From: Pratylenchus scribneri
Lineage: Eukaryota; Nematoda; Chromadorea; Rhabditida; Pratylenchidae
Length of the DNA: 64,000 nucleotides
Reading direction: 5' to 3'
NCBI GenBank assembly: GCA_030063045.1
Contig: JAQSEB010000168.1
Span: forward strand, 62,001-126,000
In this document: positions 1 to 12,400 of the stretch, one piece after another
Layout: the number at the start of each line of letters is the position of its first letter
Position numbering within the stretch: position 1 is the first letter of the stretch
Program-made: the position numbers and the translations under genes
Notes under the pieces: model-generated
Seen by the model: only the letters and a program-made list of their open reading frames with translations
What the model was told of the DNA's origin: nothing
Databases searched by the model: none

Positions 1-373
1 TCGAAAACAACTGTAAGCAGATCGCCTTGCAGATATCCATTCTTCTTATTCTTTTCGAATAGTTCCAAACGTAAAATTACATCGTCGAAAGAAGAAGTGT
101 ATTGTTGGCCTTTGGTGAAATTACGATTTGGGATTGCTTAAAGGGAATGAAAATTATTTGTGAAAAATATGTATAACCAAACCAATTCTTTCCACATCCT
201 CTCCTTTGTCATTCCGGAACATGACTTTAATTCTCGCTGGCACTTTATTGGCAGGGGCATCAACAAGTTTAATGGAAATGTAGAACTCATCATATTGATC
301 AATGCCATGTTCATTGCTCGGAATAATGAAGCGAAGACTCCATGTCACCGGATCACCAGATGGGGAAGTTGTA
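1..373 (-). CDS. MATH-domain protein, partial (3' part beyond the window)
   Basis: Two exons on the minus strand read as one MATH (meprin/TRAF homology) domain, a beta-sandwich that binds partner peptides, often in BTB-type ubiquitin-ligase adaptors. Exon 183-373 follows a TTTTTCCAG acceptor and encodes the strand pattern VTWSLRFIIP, YDEFYISIKL and KVPARIKVMF. A 45-nt GT-AG intron (138-182) is removed in phase, giving ERI/AIPNRNF. Exon 1-137 then carries DDVILRLELFEKNKNGYLQG followed by DLLTVVF, the usual GYLxxDxLT end of a MATH domain. The reading frame is open at base 1, so any BTB or second MATH domain lies outside. Upstream exons and the start were not resolved; a short possible exon lies near 670-690. 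Family call is good, gene model partial. Confidence 0.68.
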
Positions 374-2098
374 CTGGAAAAAGGGAATTTAATTTTTTAA
401 TAGAGTAAATTGTTTTTAGTTTTTCTTAAAATAATTGAGAGATCAAAAAATTACTGGTTTGTACTAAGACCAATTTTTGATTCAGAGTTATAAATTTATT
501 ATGAATTTACTGCATAAAAGTTAGAAAATAAAATTATACTAATTTTAGCCTTGAAATTTACGTGAAAATTCCAGAATCCAAATGCCGGTTAGAAAGACTG
601 TCAGAAAAATTGTGTATCTGTAAATGAACAAGATGATTTTATTAAAAATGAAATCAAAATCAAAACTTGCCTCCCAAATGAAAGTTGACCTGAATAATGA
701 TAATGGAAATTAATATATAAAATATTCGGATAATTTTCTTACTTGAATTCCTTCAGCTTGCTTTTGCAAATATTCGGATTCAGAATATTATTCGCCATTT
801 CACAAAATATGATTATAAAATTTGTTTGATATTTGATTTAATGTCTGAAATTTAAACAATATGTTTATTATTATTCCCGATTAGGGTTGCACCCCGGTGC
901 CCGGGGGACGATTTTCTGGAAAAGGACGTAATCGGTTCGGGGGACTGTATTCGAGGGAATGGGAGCCTATATTTTCGGAGGCGATTAAAATTATTACGGG
1001 GAGAAAAAAAAACATAGGAGGGATGGACTCTTACCTATTTTTTGCTTCCAAAGCCGGATGAGCGTGCGGGGTAAAACACTAGTCCTAATCTAGGCTAAAG
1101 ATTTAGGGCTTAAGTTTTTTTAGGCGAAAACTGGACCTAGGCTCTTGCCATGGGCCTTCGCCAGAGGCCTAAACCCAACTCAGTCGCCCAAGGAATGAGA
1201 TAGGGATGCGGTGCGGCGAACTAATTTTAAATTATACTTTATTAAAATTGTGAAGGGGAAAAGGACACAAGAGATGAAAAAGCTGGGTGGGCTTAAAATG
1301 GAGATTGAGGCAATATTTGATTGATAGGGCGATAGGGTTGATAGGCAAAAAAGTGGGAGTTGGGGGTACAGTAGGATGGATAGGAAAAGCCCTTAGGCAT
1401 TATTATTGACAGCTATACTTATTCTTAAAGAATTATGCTTGATTTTTGCATTGAAGAATATAATTGAATAAACTCTGGGGGAAAAATAATCAATTTTTTT
1501 TGCTGCGCAGCCATTTTTATGGCCTAATTTTTCGCTGCAGGGCTATTTTTGGCTAACTTTTTACGTTGCAGAACATATAAAAATTTTTAGAAATTTTTAC
1601 ATTGCATTTTAACATATTTTTTTATAACTTCCAAGTTTTTTGCTGAGTTTTCTAAAATTTTTGCCGATATTTTTCCGAGTTTTTTTTGATCCGAATGCCA
1701 AGTTTTTAGGTTTTGGAGATGGAACCGCTGTTCCAAATTCTATTATTTCCATATAATCATTTTCAATTTATTTATTCCCAACAATGTGTAAAAGTGGATG
1801 GAGATTTGTATTTGTGGTTGGGATTTTTGCTATAAGAATGGGAATTGAGAATCAGCTAGGAAAAAATGAGATGAAGGATGATCGGAAAAGAATGGGGGGA
1901 AGGGGAATGAATTCTCAGATAAAATCTAAAAAAGATGGGAATGGAAGAGGCCTCCAGCAAAAGAATGGCCGGAATAGTTTCTCCGCTGTTGGCCAAGTTT
2001 GGATTGGGACCTGGGAAATTGGTGGAAATTTAGCAAGGAAAAATGATTGAGAAATATATAAAATATTCGCATCGAATCGAAGGATGCAATAGACTTTC
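374..2098. other. Gene-free stretch with degraded repeats
   Basis: No convincing exon set is visible. Bases 374-880 are AT-rich and could hold 5' exons of the MATH gene. Bases 882-1400 are less AT-rich and repeat-like (CCGGTGCCCGGGGG near 890). Bases 1495-1590 carry decayed copies of the TCGCTGCGCGGC-type module found in several hAT-like elements of this window; clear terminal repeats were not found here. Confidence 0.5.
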
Positions 2099-2106
2099 AT
2101 TGCTAG

Positions 2107-2933
2107 CAGGGGTGGGGTCGAAATTTCGATTTTCGATTTCGATTGTCGAAATTTCGATGTTTTAGTTTCGATTCGATTTCGATTTCGAAAAGCGTCTAGT
2201 TTCGAAAAAATTTCGAAAAAGGCAAAGGGGGGACCCTTTGCTAGTTTCAATTAAAAATTTGGTATATTTTTTTAAACGAATTCCTTTTTTACTTAAAATT
2301 TCCTTATATTTGCTCAAAATATTTAGTTTTTTAATTTATTTTTCAATTATTAAATCATCAAAATATATTTTATAATTGTTTTAGGAATAAAAAAATAAAA
2401 AGTTCAAGATTTTAATAGTATTATTTTGATGGAAATAGCCCAACAATAATGTAACATGGAAAGTACCGCACCTAAAAAATAATCATCGAAAAAGAATCTA
2501 CCAATTAATTTGTCATTTAAAAAATATCAAATAAAACCTTATGAAAAAAAAAAACAAAAATTTCTTAAAAAGAAAACTAAATTTGGCTGGGTTTTGGGTA
2601 TTGGTTTCATTGGCAAACTATTTTGGCCAATAACAAAAACAAGAAAATTTGAAAAAGCTTCTTTTATTTCACAAAATGCTAAACCCTACAATTTTTTTTG
2701 AAATATCATTGAATATTATTTTTTGGATAAAAATTTCACTTTTTGTAGTTTCAGAAATTTTTTTCAATTTTTAAAGGATTTGAAAATTTTTTTGAAAAAT
2801 TTCGATTTTCGATTTCGATCGTCGAAATTTCGACGTTTTAGTTTCGTTTCGATTTCGATTTCGATTTGGATGTGAGTTTCGATTTCGAAGCAAATTTCGA
2901 TTTCGATTTTTTTGAGTTTCGACCCCAGCCCTG
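2107..2933. mobile_element. Non-autonomous hAT-like element with TTCGATTTCGAT subterminal repeats
   Basis: The ends are inverted: CAGGGGTGGGGTCGAAA at the left and the complement of CAGGGCTGGGGTCGAAAC at the right. They are flanked by a perfect 8-bp target duplication ATTGCTAG (2099-2106 and 2934-2941), the size made by hAT transposases. Both subterminal regions (about 2116-2215 and 2800-2920) are dense arrays of TTCGATTTCGATT, typical of repeated transposase-binding sites. The 827-bp interior is AT-rich with no transposase frame. Confidence 0.85.
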
Positions 2934-2940
2934 ATTGCTA

Positions 2941-3287
2941 GCCACTTTTGATGACGAGTATAACTCAGCAAAGAAGAAACCGTTTGATACAATCTTAGTA
3001 TCATTGGATAGAGCTCTTCGGGCCTTATAGAAAAGAAAAGTATATAAAGCTTTTGGTTGGATTAATTAAAATTTAAGTGAATTATAGTTTATAAAAGTAA
3101 ATAAAAGTAGCTTATAATTAAGAGGACATCGAACTTTTCATATATCGCTATATATAATTCAATAGAGCTAAGTAGCTCTATCCAATGCTATTAACAATAA
3201 GTTTTACAAGTTTGCATCAAACGGTTTTCTTCTTTGCTACTGAGTTTAATATGGCTCATCAAAGTCCAAAGTGGCTGGCGATAAAAT
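2941..3287. repeat. Imperfect long inverted repeat
   Basis: Arm 2941-3017 is repeated inverted at about 3168-3287. Shared blocks include AGCAAAGAAGAAACCGTTTG and ATTGGATAGAGCT with AGCTCTATCCAAT. The loop between the arms is about 150 bp. It looks like a foldback element next to the hAT-like insertion; no target duplication was identified. Confidence 0.6.
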
Positions 3288-3539
3288 GGACATCGTTGAA
3301 AATAAAAACCCCCGAGGTGGAAAATAGGGAAAAATATGTACAATCGTTCATATAGGAATACAGAGAGAGAAAATAATTGATTAAAAATGGGATTAATGGC
3401 TAATGCAGCGGCCAAAAGTGACATTAACATTGGAATGCAAGATGTATGACCGATTCCCTCAATAGGCAAAGGCAAAAGGCCGTGCAAATGTGGGCGATTC
3501 CTCAATAATGCAAAAGTTGGCGATTTCGACTTATAATAA

Positions 3540-3795
3540 ATAGGAAACCGGTTTTAGACCTTACAAACCTTATACCAATTTGTAGATTTCATCGAAACGC
3601 ATCGAATGGTATATAATTTGTCATGGTTAAGTCAAAATTAGAGGATATTAAACTGTTCAAACCATTTTTCCAGTCTTTGGTTTTAAACTCTTTTTTAGCC
3701 CAAATCATGACAAATTATATATACCTTTCGATGCTTCTCGATGAGATCTACAATAAAATAAAAGGTTTGTATGGTCTAAAACCGATTTCTGATTA
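3540..3795. mobile_element. Palindromic intron-type element (diverged copy)
   Basis: Starts AACCGGTTTTAGACC and ends GGTCTAAAACCGATTT. Each half holds GATCTCATCGA-like and TATATAATTTGTCATGG-like blocks in opposite orientation. It belongs to the palindromic family seen at eleven other places in the window, here without an expanded centre. Outer GCGATTCCTCAATA-like sequences (3490 and 3830) suggest a longer version like the one at 43884-44253. Confidence 0.65.
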
Positions 3796-3869
3796 CTAGA
3801 AGTGGAAACCTCCCCATCTGCACTATTGAGGAAACGCCCATATTTACACTATTCAGGAAACGACATAAC

Positions 3870-4503
3870 ACTGATGTAAAGCATATCTCACAAACAACAC
3901 ATATTTTTGCAAAGGATATAACAAAATCAAATTTTATTTATATTTTTTTTTCTTTTTTCTTCTTGATTTTTGTTTTTTTTTATTAAACATTCTCAAGTTT
4001 GATTTAAATCTGCAGACCGCAAAAATCGATCGTTATCGGCCTATTCCTATTTTTCTCTGTCCCTGCGCTCTCTAACCTCAAAATCGATGAAATTATATCC
4101 AAAATGGCAGAATAAACTAAGGTCAAAATTCTTCAAAATGCCCTTTTGCTTTCTTTCAACGCTTTTTTAATTCTCATTCTTCTCAACTTCATTTGCTTAT
4201 TGATTGATGATTGCTAACTGAAATCTCTGATAAAGATAAAAATAATCAAATATCCTTTAAAATCAACCAAGAATCTCGGCAGCAACTCGCCCCCCCCCTC
4301 TTCCTTATTTATCTCACCATTTTATTTTCTGTTCCATAAAAATCCGAAGAAAAAGTATAGGTTTAAGATTTGAAATTTAAGGTTGGCGCGCAATTAACCA
4401 ACAATTCTATTCCCTAAAAGTCCTAAAACTACTATGTAATTTAACATTTAATAATTCACATTTTTATTTTTAGCATTTATAAATTTATCTCCTAGTTAAT
4501 TTA
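3870..4503. other. Intergenic region upstream of the CAF-1 gene
   Basis: AT-rich DNA with a T-rich tract near 3945-3980 and a C-run near 4290. CTCCTAG lies about 10 nt before the start codon at 4504 and could be a trans-splice acceptor. No coding signal seen. Confidence 0.4.
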
Positions 4504-7500
4504 ATGGGAAAAGCAGCAACTCCAAAGACGCCAAAAACACCAAAGAGGAAAGAGCCAGCAAAGTCGGATGCTGCAAATGCCGAAAAAGTAAAATATTAAA
4601 CATTATACCAAATAAAATTGTTCCCGAATTTAGCAAGAAAATGAGGCCAAAAAGCAGAAGCAGCAACCGGATTTGATGAGTTCTTCAAGCCCAAAGAGAA
4701 GCCGGCACCATTGCCAACACTGCCCAAATGCATGCCGAATGATTCGCTTTTCCAGACAATGTTCCAAATCAAATCCGGAATGACAATGGCACCCATTCGT
4801 GTTAGACAGGTTTTTGTGATTACTTTGGTTAAATTAGTCAAAAGTTGAAATGGATTTTAGCCTCTGAACCGTGAAGAGCGTGACCATTTGCTGGATCAGC
4901 ATTATGAGGTTTGAAATACCGAGTAAATAGGAAAAGTAGTTAAGGAAGATTAGGAGAAGGGAAAATGCTGAAGAATTGCTTATATTATAGGACGAAGAAG
5001 AGAATATACTTTTGGAAAACTAAAGAGTTTAGTTGGAATCGAACAAATAAGTTGAGAAATAAACAATTATCTTCGCTTAGTATTTAATTACTGATTTAAA
5101 CTACACTTCAGTTTTACTTGATTTAACGAAAAACCACTGACAATGACGACAAAGATTATAACGGTTCAATGGTTTTTAGACCGCCAAACATTATACCCAA
5201 TTGATAAATCTCATCAATACGCATAGTTTGGCTTAGGTTTAACCAATTCTAGCTTAGTTTTGAACCATTAAACCAAAATTGGTTTATATCATTCTATGCG
5301 TCTTGACCAGCTTTATCCAATTTCCAATTGGGTTGGCTATAGGACTATAGGTTTGGAGGTCTAAGATAAACCACTGAACTGCTATAAACCACCGGTCTCA
5401 TCTAATAATTTTCAGCCCTCCAACTACTTGGCACAATGCAAGCAAATCAAAAAGAAGGCGGCCACCAATATTGACGTTCTCAAGGCCAAATACTACCATT
5501 TCGCCTCGGACACTTGCAACCGACCACCCTACTATGGAACATGGCGACGGCGGAGTGCGGTGATCAGCGGGCGACGACCATTTAGCAAGGAAGAAAAGGT
5601 TCCCAATTTTTTGATAAGCTAACATCAAATGTCAAATTTAATATTGAATTGTATTTTAGTACTTTCCCATTATCGGGGGAAAAGGCGAAGATGAAGAGAA
5701 GGGATGAAGAACGATGATGAGTAGGATAAAGAAAATGATAAATAGGATTAAATGAATCAATTCATTTTCATCATCTAATCATCATCATTTTCTTCTTTAC
5801 CTTACCCGAGGAAGGCGAAGATGAAGATAAGGATGATTAAGAAGATAAAGAGATAGGAGAGTAAAGAAGAAGAAAATGATGATGAAGATTATAATGAAGA
5901 TGATGATGAAAAAGAGATTAATCAACTCATTTTCTTCATCTTCTTCACCAGCTTCTTCATTAATCATTATCTTCCTCATCATTTACATTATCATCTTTTC
6001 ACCATCGTCTACGTCTTCACGTTTTACCCCTCCCCGATAATGGGAAAGTACCAATACATATTGGTAACTAGGATTACTGGCCACAACCTGACTCCTATGG
6101 TCCCGGAACACATATTGGGATCACCGCCTAAACCTAGGAGTGTCACTTTTTCAATTATAGGATGGCTGTGTCTCTATTCTTCTAGTCCAAAGACCTTAAG
6201 ACAACTGACTATAAGACAATCTTATTAGAGTAATTTAAAGGCCAAGACTAGTGCTTATTTAAAAAAAATCAGCAGATGATTTTAGGTTAGATGAATGACA
6301 ATCAAGATTTAGCATTGGACCCTTCACTTTTTCCTATTTTATTAAAAGTTTTTAAGAGTTTCCGATAAAAATTTTAAATTCAAGAAAATCATTTTGACAA
6401 GAATAATAATGCATATTTTCTTCCAATATTTCAGACATTGAACTATGATTACGACTCGGACGATGATTGGGAGGATGAGCCGGCGGATGCGGATGAATGC
6501 AAATCGGAAGATGAGGAACTTGAGGTTTATCATTCATTTACAAAAAACCTTAAAAATTTTCAAAAAATCTGGAATAGGTCAAATTCGGTTTTAAGGAAAA
6601 TATCGGTTCCGGTTTTCCTATTTTCGTTTTTAAATTTAACGGAATTTCTCAAACCGAAACCAATTTCGACTACTCTAACTCTAATAAAATCCTAAAATTT
6701 CCAAAATACCTTAAAATTTGTATAAATACTGGAAATTTACAAATAAAACCTTGAGTGGTATTCGTTTCACGGAAGGGGGAAGTGCTGGGTGACGAACACC
6801 CTCCTTCATCAAGTAGCACCCCGCCATGTGGGTAAGGAGAAAAAGGTTAGGTTTTCCTTTGTGAATTACACTAAAACAAAAATCCAAAAAAATGTCGGAC
6901 TGATATATTTTAATGAAATTTTCTTCATAAAACATTGAATTTTTTCACAATTTTCGATGAAATTTAGGCAGCCGGCACCCTATCCCATCCCTCTCGAAAA
7001 ATCCTGGAACCGCCCTGACCTTAAAATCCACAAAAAACTCAAAAATTTTATGAAAACTTAAATCAGCCATTTTTATTCAGAAAGACGACGAGCAAATGTC
7101 CGAATCGGAGAATGATGGGTTTTTCGTGGAACACGGCTATTTGTCCAGCGATGAGGGCTCCGGTGCCGAAGAAGATGAACTCCTTCAAAAATGCAAACTC
7201 AACGAGGCGGAGGAAAAATTGGCATCGCGTCGTTCACAGGAAACGGACGAGGAGCGCCGTCAACGGCTGGCCCAGAAAGCGGAGGAATGGAAGGATCAGC
7301 AGCGTCAAAAGGAGCGTCGAAACAAGGTTTTTTCTTATTTTGGTAGTGGTTTAAGGAACGGTTTATCTTACATTCATAAACCAAATATACCCAAAATTGG
7401 ATAGAGCTGATCAAGACGCATTGAATGGTATATATTTTATCATGGTTTGGTCAACAATTAAAGGGTATTAAACGGTTTAAACCAATTTTGGTTTGGTCAA

Positions 7501-8475
7501 CAATTAAAGGGTATTAAACGGTTTAAACCAATTTTGGTTTGGTCAACAATTAAAGGGTATTAAACCGGTTTAAACCAATTTTGGTTTGGTCAACAATTAA
7601 AGGGTATTAAACGGTTTAAACCCAATTTGGTTTGGTCAACAATTAAAGGGTATTAAACGGTTTAAACTCATTTTGGTTTGGTCAACAATTAAAGGGTATT
7701 AAACGGTTTAAACTCATTTTGGTTTGGTCAACAATTAAAGGGTATTAAACGGTTTAAACCCATTTTGGTTTGGTCAACAATTAAAGGGTATTAAACGGTT
7801 TAAACCCATTTTGGTTTGGTCAACAATTAAAGGGTATTAAACGGTTTAAACTCATTTTGGTTTGGTCAACAATTAAAGGGTATTAAACGGTTTAAACTCA
7901 TTTTGGTTTGGTCAACAATTAAAGGGTATTAAACGGTTTAAACCAATTTTGGTTTGGTCAACAATTAAAGGGTATTAAACGGTTTAAACCAATTTTGGTT
8001 TGGTCAACAATTAAAGGAAAGGGTATTTAACGGTTTTAAACCACATTTTGGTTTGGTCAACAATTAAAGGGTATTAAACGGTTTAAACAAATTTTGGTTT
8101 ATTGGTTTAAAATTTAGTTTGAATTGGTTAAACCTAAACAAAATCATAGTCAAATGATGCGTCCTGACGAGATCTATCCATTGGGTATAAGGTTTATGGG
8201 TCTAAGATAAACCATTAAACCGTTTTGACCTTTTTCCTCTTAATAATTATTCTTTAAATTTGCAGAAACGTCAACTTATTCCAACGGTGTATTTTCCGGC
8301 CGAAAGCATTCACCCACTTTTGCATCGCCACATTATGGCCGGCGTCAAGTTCGACTATTCCACAATTTTGGCCATAACAGCGGAGGCGGCGATGGAAAAT
8401 CCAAATGGAAATGGAACCGGAAATGGCAACGGCAATGGCAGCGGCGGTGCTCAAGCAATTCCGCAGCAGAATTGA
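4504..8475 (+). CDS. chaf-1: Chromatin assembly factor 1 large subunit (p150/CHAF1A-like)
   Basis: Large subunit of the CAF-1 histone chaperone, which deposits H3-H4 on newly replicated DNA through PCNA. Exons: 4504-4587, 4634-4809, 4861-4908, 5416-5598, 6435-6524, 7081-7326, 8266-8475, about 345 residues, far shorter than vertebrate p150. Diagnostic matches in order: GFDEFFKPK (PIP-like PCNA motif), RPPYYGTWRRRSAV (family RPAYWGTW), LNYDYDSDDDWEDE (family LDYEVDSDEEWEEE) and ENDGFFVEHGYLSSDEGS (family DDGFFVPHGYLSEDEG). The last exon ends in a Gly/Asn-rich tail. From the GFDEFF segment of exon 2 onward the phases agree. Exon 1 (phase 0) continues into the start of exon 2 as a Lys/Glu/Gln-rich stretch, but that frame must shift near 4665-4672 to enter GFDEFF. 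The 5' end is therefore provisional. The RBBP4 subunit lies downstream. Confidence 0.85.
5158..5395. mobile_element. Palindromic intron element, copy without expanded centre
   Basis: Lies in the CAF-1 intron 4909-5415. Begins CGGTTCAATGGTTTTTAGAC and ends in the complementary form near TCTAAGATAAACCACTGAAC. The halves carry CTCATCAATACGCAT and ATGCGTCTTGACCAG. No tandem units in its middle. Confidence 0.65.
5660..6050. mobile_element. TIR element with TACTTTCCCATTATCGGGG ends
   Basis: Perfect terminal inverted repeats TACTTTCCCATTATCGGGG in the CAF-1 intron 5599-6434, with TA at each outer edge, which would fit a Tc1/mariner-type target. The interior is two back-to-back GAAGATGAAG/CTTCATCTTC-rich segments and has no transposase. 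A relative with the same TIR core lies at 39024-39243. Confidence 0.75.
7345..8225. repeat. Palindromic intron element with about 14 tandem 46-bp units
   Basis: In the CAF-1 intron 7327-8265. The outer parts (7345-7440 and 8100-8225) are the inverted halves of the palindromic family. The centre is a tandem array of a 46-bp unit containing GGTTTGGTCAACAATT, then GGTATTAAACGGTTTAAACC, then AATTTT. Units differ mainly at CCAATTTT, CCCATTTT or CTCATTTT. One unit near 8010 has an insertion. Confidence 0.9.
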
Positions 8476-9349
8476 TGATTTTTTTGCAATTCGAATTTGT
8501 TCACTTAAACCACACCCCAAAAATGTTGCCTAAATATTATTTTTTGATTTGATGTTCATTTGCCTATTTAATTTATTTATTCAAAAAGCCAAGATACTCT
8601 CTCCATTGTCCTATTTATTGATTTTAAAATTGAATAAAAAATTAAAATGTAAACATTTTATTTATTAATTGATTTTTAATCGGTTTTCTCTAAAAATCCG
8701 ATGCAACATTTTTTTCCAATTTATTCGCAAATTTTGAGGATTAAACCCAAACATAAACCCGAAAGACCTATACCCAAAATCTACAGAGAAAAATTTAAAG
8801 CCGATAACGACAAGTAAGTTTAAGACCATAGCTCTTGGAAGGTCTTAAGTTAGGGTTGCTCAGCTCAGAGTCGGTTCAGGGATTTTTCGTAAAATCTGGG
8901 TTCCGGTTTTTCAAAAAAATTTGTTTTCGTCATTTTCAATTTTCGGCTTGAACAAAATTATAAGTTATAACTTTCGGGTTTTAATTGCATTTGATTTAAT
9001 GAGACCGCGGATGCCTCTGAGTTGGTGTAGTGATGTCGGAAAATACGATTTTTGGTTTTTCAAAATTCGTTATTTCCAATTTTCGGTTTTTTTTAGCAAA
9101 ATTACAAATTTCGGCCTTTAATTGCATTGATTTTATGCAATAGACATCGAACAAATCATCGTCTTAAGGTTTAGGGCCAAATCTAAGGTTAAAATTTTAC
9201 GTTTTCAGCTCAAAAAATTCAGTTTTTCTCTTTAAAGATTTTTGATGTAGTTTTTTATAGAGTTTTTTTGTGTTAAATCAATTTTTAATTTTTCATACAT
9301 TTTTTCATTAACCCACAAATTTATATTATTCCATATTCGCATTTTTCAG
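8476..9349. other. Intergenic region between CAF-1 and carrier genes
   Basis: A likely polyadenylation signal TGAATAAAAAATT lies near 8630. Bases 8850-9150 contain repeated GGTTTTTCAAAA/CAATTTTCGG-type sequence that may be a decayed element; ends not resolved. TTTTTCAG at 9342-9349 is a splice or trans-splice acceptor 62 nt before the next start codon. Confidence 0.45.
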
Positions 9350-9411
9350 CCATTGCTTCCACATCGAAATCATCCACTCCTATTAGTGGAGACGACACCA
9401 ATAACAATAAA

Positions 9412-12400
9412 ATGGAGGTTGGCCCCAGTCCCATTGAGATGGCCTACATTTACATCAAATATCGGCATCCGGGTGTGGCCAATAAATTTGTCAAAGATTT
9501 TGGTGCCGGCGCAGCGGCAGCATGCATTGCCAAAACAGTGATTGCCCCCGTGGAACGGGTCAAACTCATTTTACAGGTTTCTAAAATGTATCAAATGAAT
9601 TTTGAATGCTTAGGCTTATCTAGAAAAATACGGATTAAATTTTAGGCAATACTTATCACAATTATTAAAAGTTTAACCCAAATCGAAATAGCCACTTACA
9701 TCTCAGAAACGATTGAGACGAACCAAAGCTTATCAGCAAATTAACTAATTTAAATGATCTGAAGTCATTTTAATAGCCCTAAATGTTGGCTATTCGGCTA
9801 TACACTATTCTTCTATATTTAACAACCAAAACTGTACAGTTTTGTTTTTGACGAGATTGGCCATAAAATAATCTATGTTTTTTTATTTATGGTCATAATC
9901 GGGTTTGATCGCAACTTTAAAGTTTTGGATGATAATCAATCAATATACCATCCGAATTGGATATTAAATGCAATATAAATTAAGGCAATTATATCGGCTA
10001 ATTAGTTAATGAGTTTTCATTCAAATTTGCTGGAACAGAAATGGCTGTAACCTTCCAAACTATTGGATAAATGATAAGATTTAATGGTTAAAAAGGCCCT
10101 CTGAATAAAAATAAATTTGATTAAAAATTATTCAATTTCAACATTTAAAAATCCTCTAATTTTCCAGTTACAAGTCTCCCAACAAACGATAGCAGCCAAC
10201 CGGCGTTACAAAGGAATGGTCGATTGTTTTTTGCGCATTCCGCGGGAACAAGGCTTTTTGTCATTTTGGCGAGGGAATGTCTCAAATGTGTTGAGGGCAG
10301 CCAGTCAGGTTTATTGAAATTTTTGGAATTTATTAAAATTATTTAATTTTTGTAGGAATCCATTGGAATAGCATCAAAAGAAATGTTCAGGAGATATTGT
10401 GTCAAGGAGGAGCACAAGAACACAAATTATCCACTGTTTTTGGCAGGTTTGATTTCAAACATTAATTTAATTTGATTGGATAAAACCAGTGGAGGTTCCG
10501 GCAAACGTAAAGAAGTGTGGTCCCGCCGGGTTTTGAATTTAACAATAAAAGAAACAAATTTCTGGGGTAATTTTAGGTGCTGAAAATGATTTTGAACTCA
10601 GATTTTTGCTATCTTACCATCTTGTTAAGATAATGCCAACCTTTACCATGAAAAGGCAAAGGGGACCGACCCAGTCAGCAAGGGCATTTTTGGTGAAAAT
10701 TTTTATATGATCAATATATAGCACATTCAACGCAGCTTGCTGAGAGGAATCGAATGGTACCATTTTTATTTGATAATATTAAATTTCGTTAAAGTTAGAG
10801 ATCGAAATACCTTACCAAGAGACAAATATTTCTTTTGGTCATAACTTGTGCAAAATTCAATATAATCTTATAAAAATGATACTCTCACATTCAGTTCATC
10901 AAGCCGCGTCGATTGAGCTATATATTGGCCATATAAAAATTTTAACCGAAAATGCCCTTTGGTCCTCCCCCCTTTGCCTTTTCATAGTAAAAGTTGGCAT
11001 TATCTTATCAAGATGGTAAGATATCGAAAATCCGAGCTCAGATTCGTGCTCAAGCGCATCAAAATACCTCTATAAATGTGTTTTACCACTTTCTAAATTC
11101 AAAACCTGGCGGGACCACACTTCTTTACGTTTGCCGAGGTTCCAATTCCAAGATTTCTTTAGGGGGGGGGGGGCAAAATTTTACCAATTTTTAGACTTAA
11201 AGATTAAACATTTTGAAAATTACGAAGTTTTCTGGAAAGAAATGATAAAAAATTATTCCGAGAACGTGAAATTTTTTGGTTTTAATTTATTTTACTAAGC
11301 AAAAACCCGTAATTTTTCTCCCTACCCCCACGCGCCACGCCCTCGGCGCTCGGCCCCTTGGGAGCCATTTCCACAAGGAGTGGGTTCGCCCCCGGCCCCC
11401 AGCACCTCTCTCCCCCTTGAAACCATCACTGATTAAAAAAATATCTCAAAAAAACCGCTTGAATTATTTGTAATTTTGTGGAACATTTGACAAGACTTTT
11501 CCAATTCCATGTATATTTTCTAAAATTTTGGAAAGAATTTTTTCAAAACGGGCCTATAGGTCAGTGCCGTAGCCCTAAATTCCAGATAGTATGTGCGCGC
11601 GAAAAATTTTGGCCAAAAAATGCCCGCGCAGAGAAAAATTTTATTGAATTTTTATGAAAAACGAAAACAAAAGGGTCTCCCACCTTTACTTTTTTTGGCA
11701 CTTCGCTCGGCTTGAGGGAGGGGAGCGCGCCCTCTGGCGCCCTGGCTATGGCCCTGCTATAGGTGTTTAGGGGCTTAAATGTCCAAATATAAAATATCAA
11801 CCAAAATTTTTAAAAATAAAAATTTGGACTTAAGTTTTGGAAAAAGCAAATACATTTTCTGATGAAATTTTTAGGTTTTGATGCATAAATTTTGGTTAAA
11901 TTTTCTAAGACATTTTTGAATATTTAATTTTCCATTCTTTTTTTTTCAGGCAATTTGTTGGCTGGTGGTTTGGCCGGCGTTTTCACATTCCTTTTCATCT
12001 ACCCGCTGGACTTTTCGCGCACCCGGTTGGCCGTCGATATGGGCAAGGATCCGGCGTCAAGGGAATTTCGTGGTCTCGTCGATTGCTTCATCAAAGTGGC
12101 CAAAAGCGATGGACTGGAGGGACTTTATCGGTGAGTACAAATTTTATGGGAATTTAAATTAAAAAATTCGATAAAATTTAAATTTGAGATTTTTTCGAAT
12201 TTTAAATTTTTTATCTTCACTTTAAAAATTTGACATTTTTGACGACTAAAAGCAATTCATCAGCAAAAAGACCATTCTCAAAGCCCACAACCAAAAAATG
12301 CCCAACATTAATTTTATCGATTTCGATTTTTACTATTTTTTCCCCTTATTTTTTTGATTCTAAGAGCCAAATCCTCTAGACTAAATCCTCACTGAATTTG

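Noticed and set aside
5797..5982. Minus-strand frame rich in Phe/Ile
   Set aside because: GAT/GAA-rich interior of the TIR element at 5660-6050.
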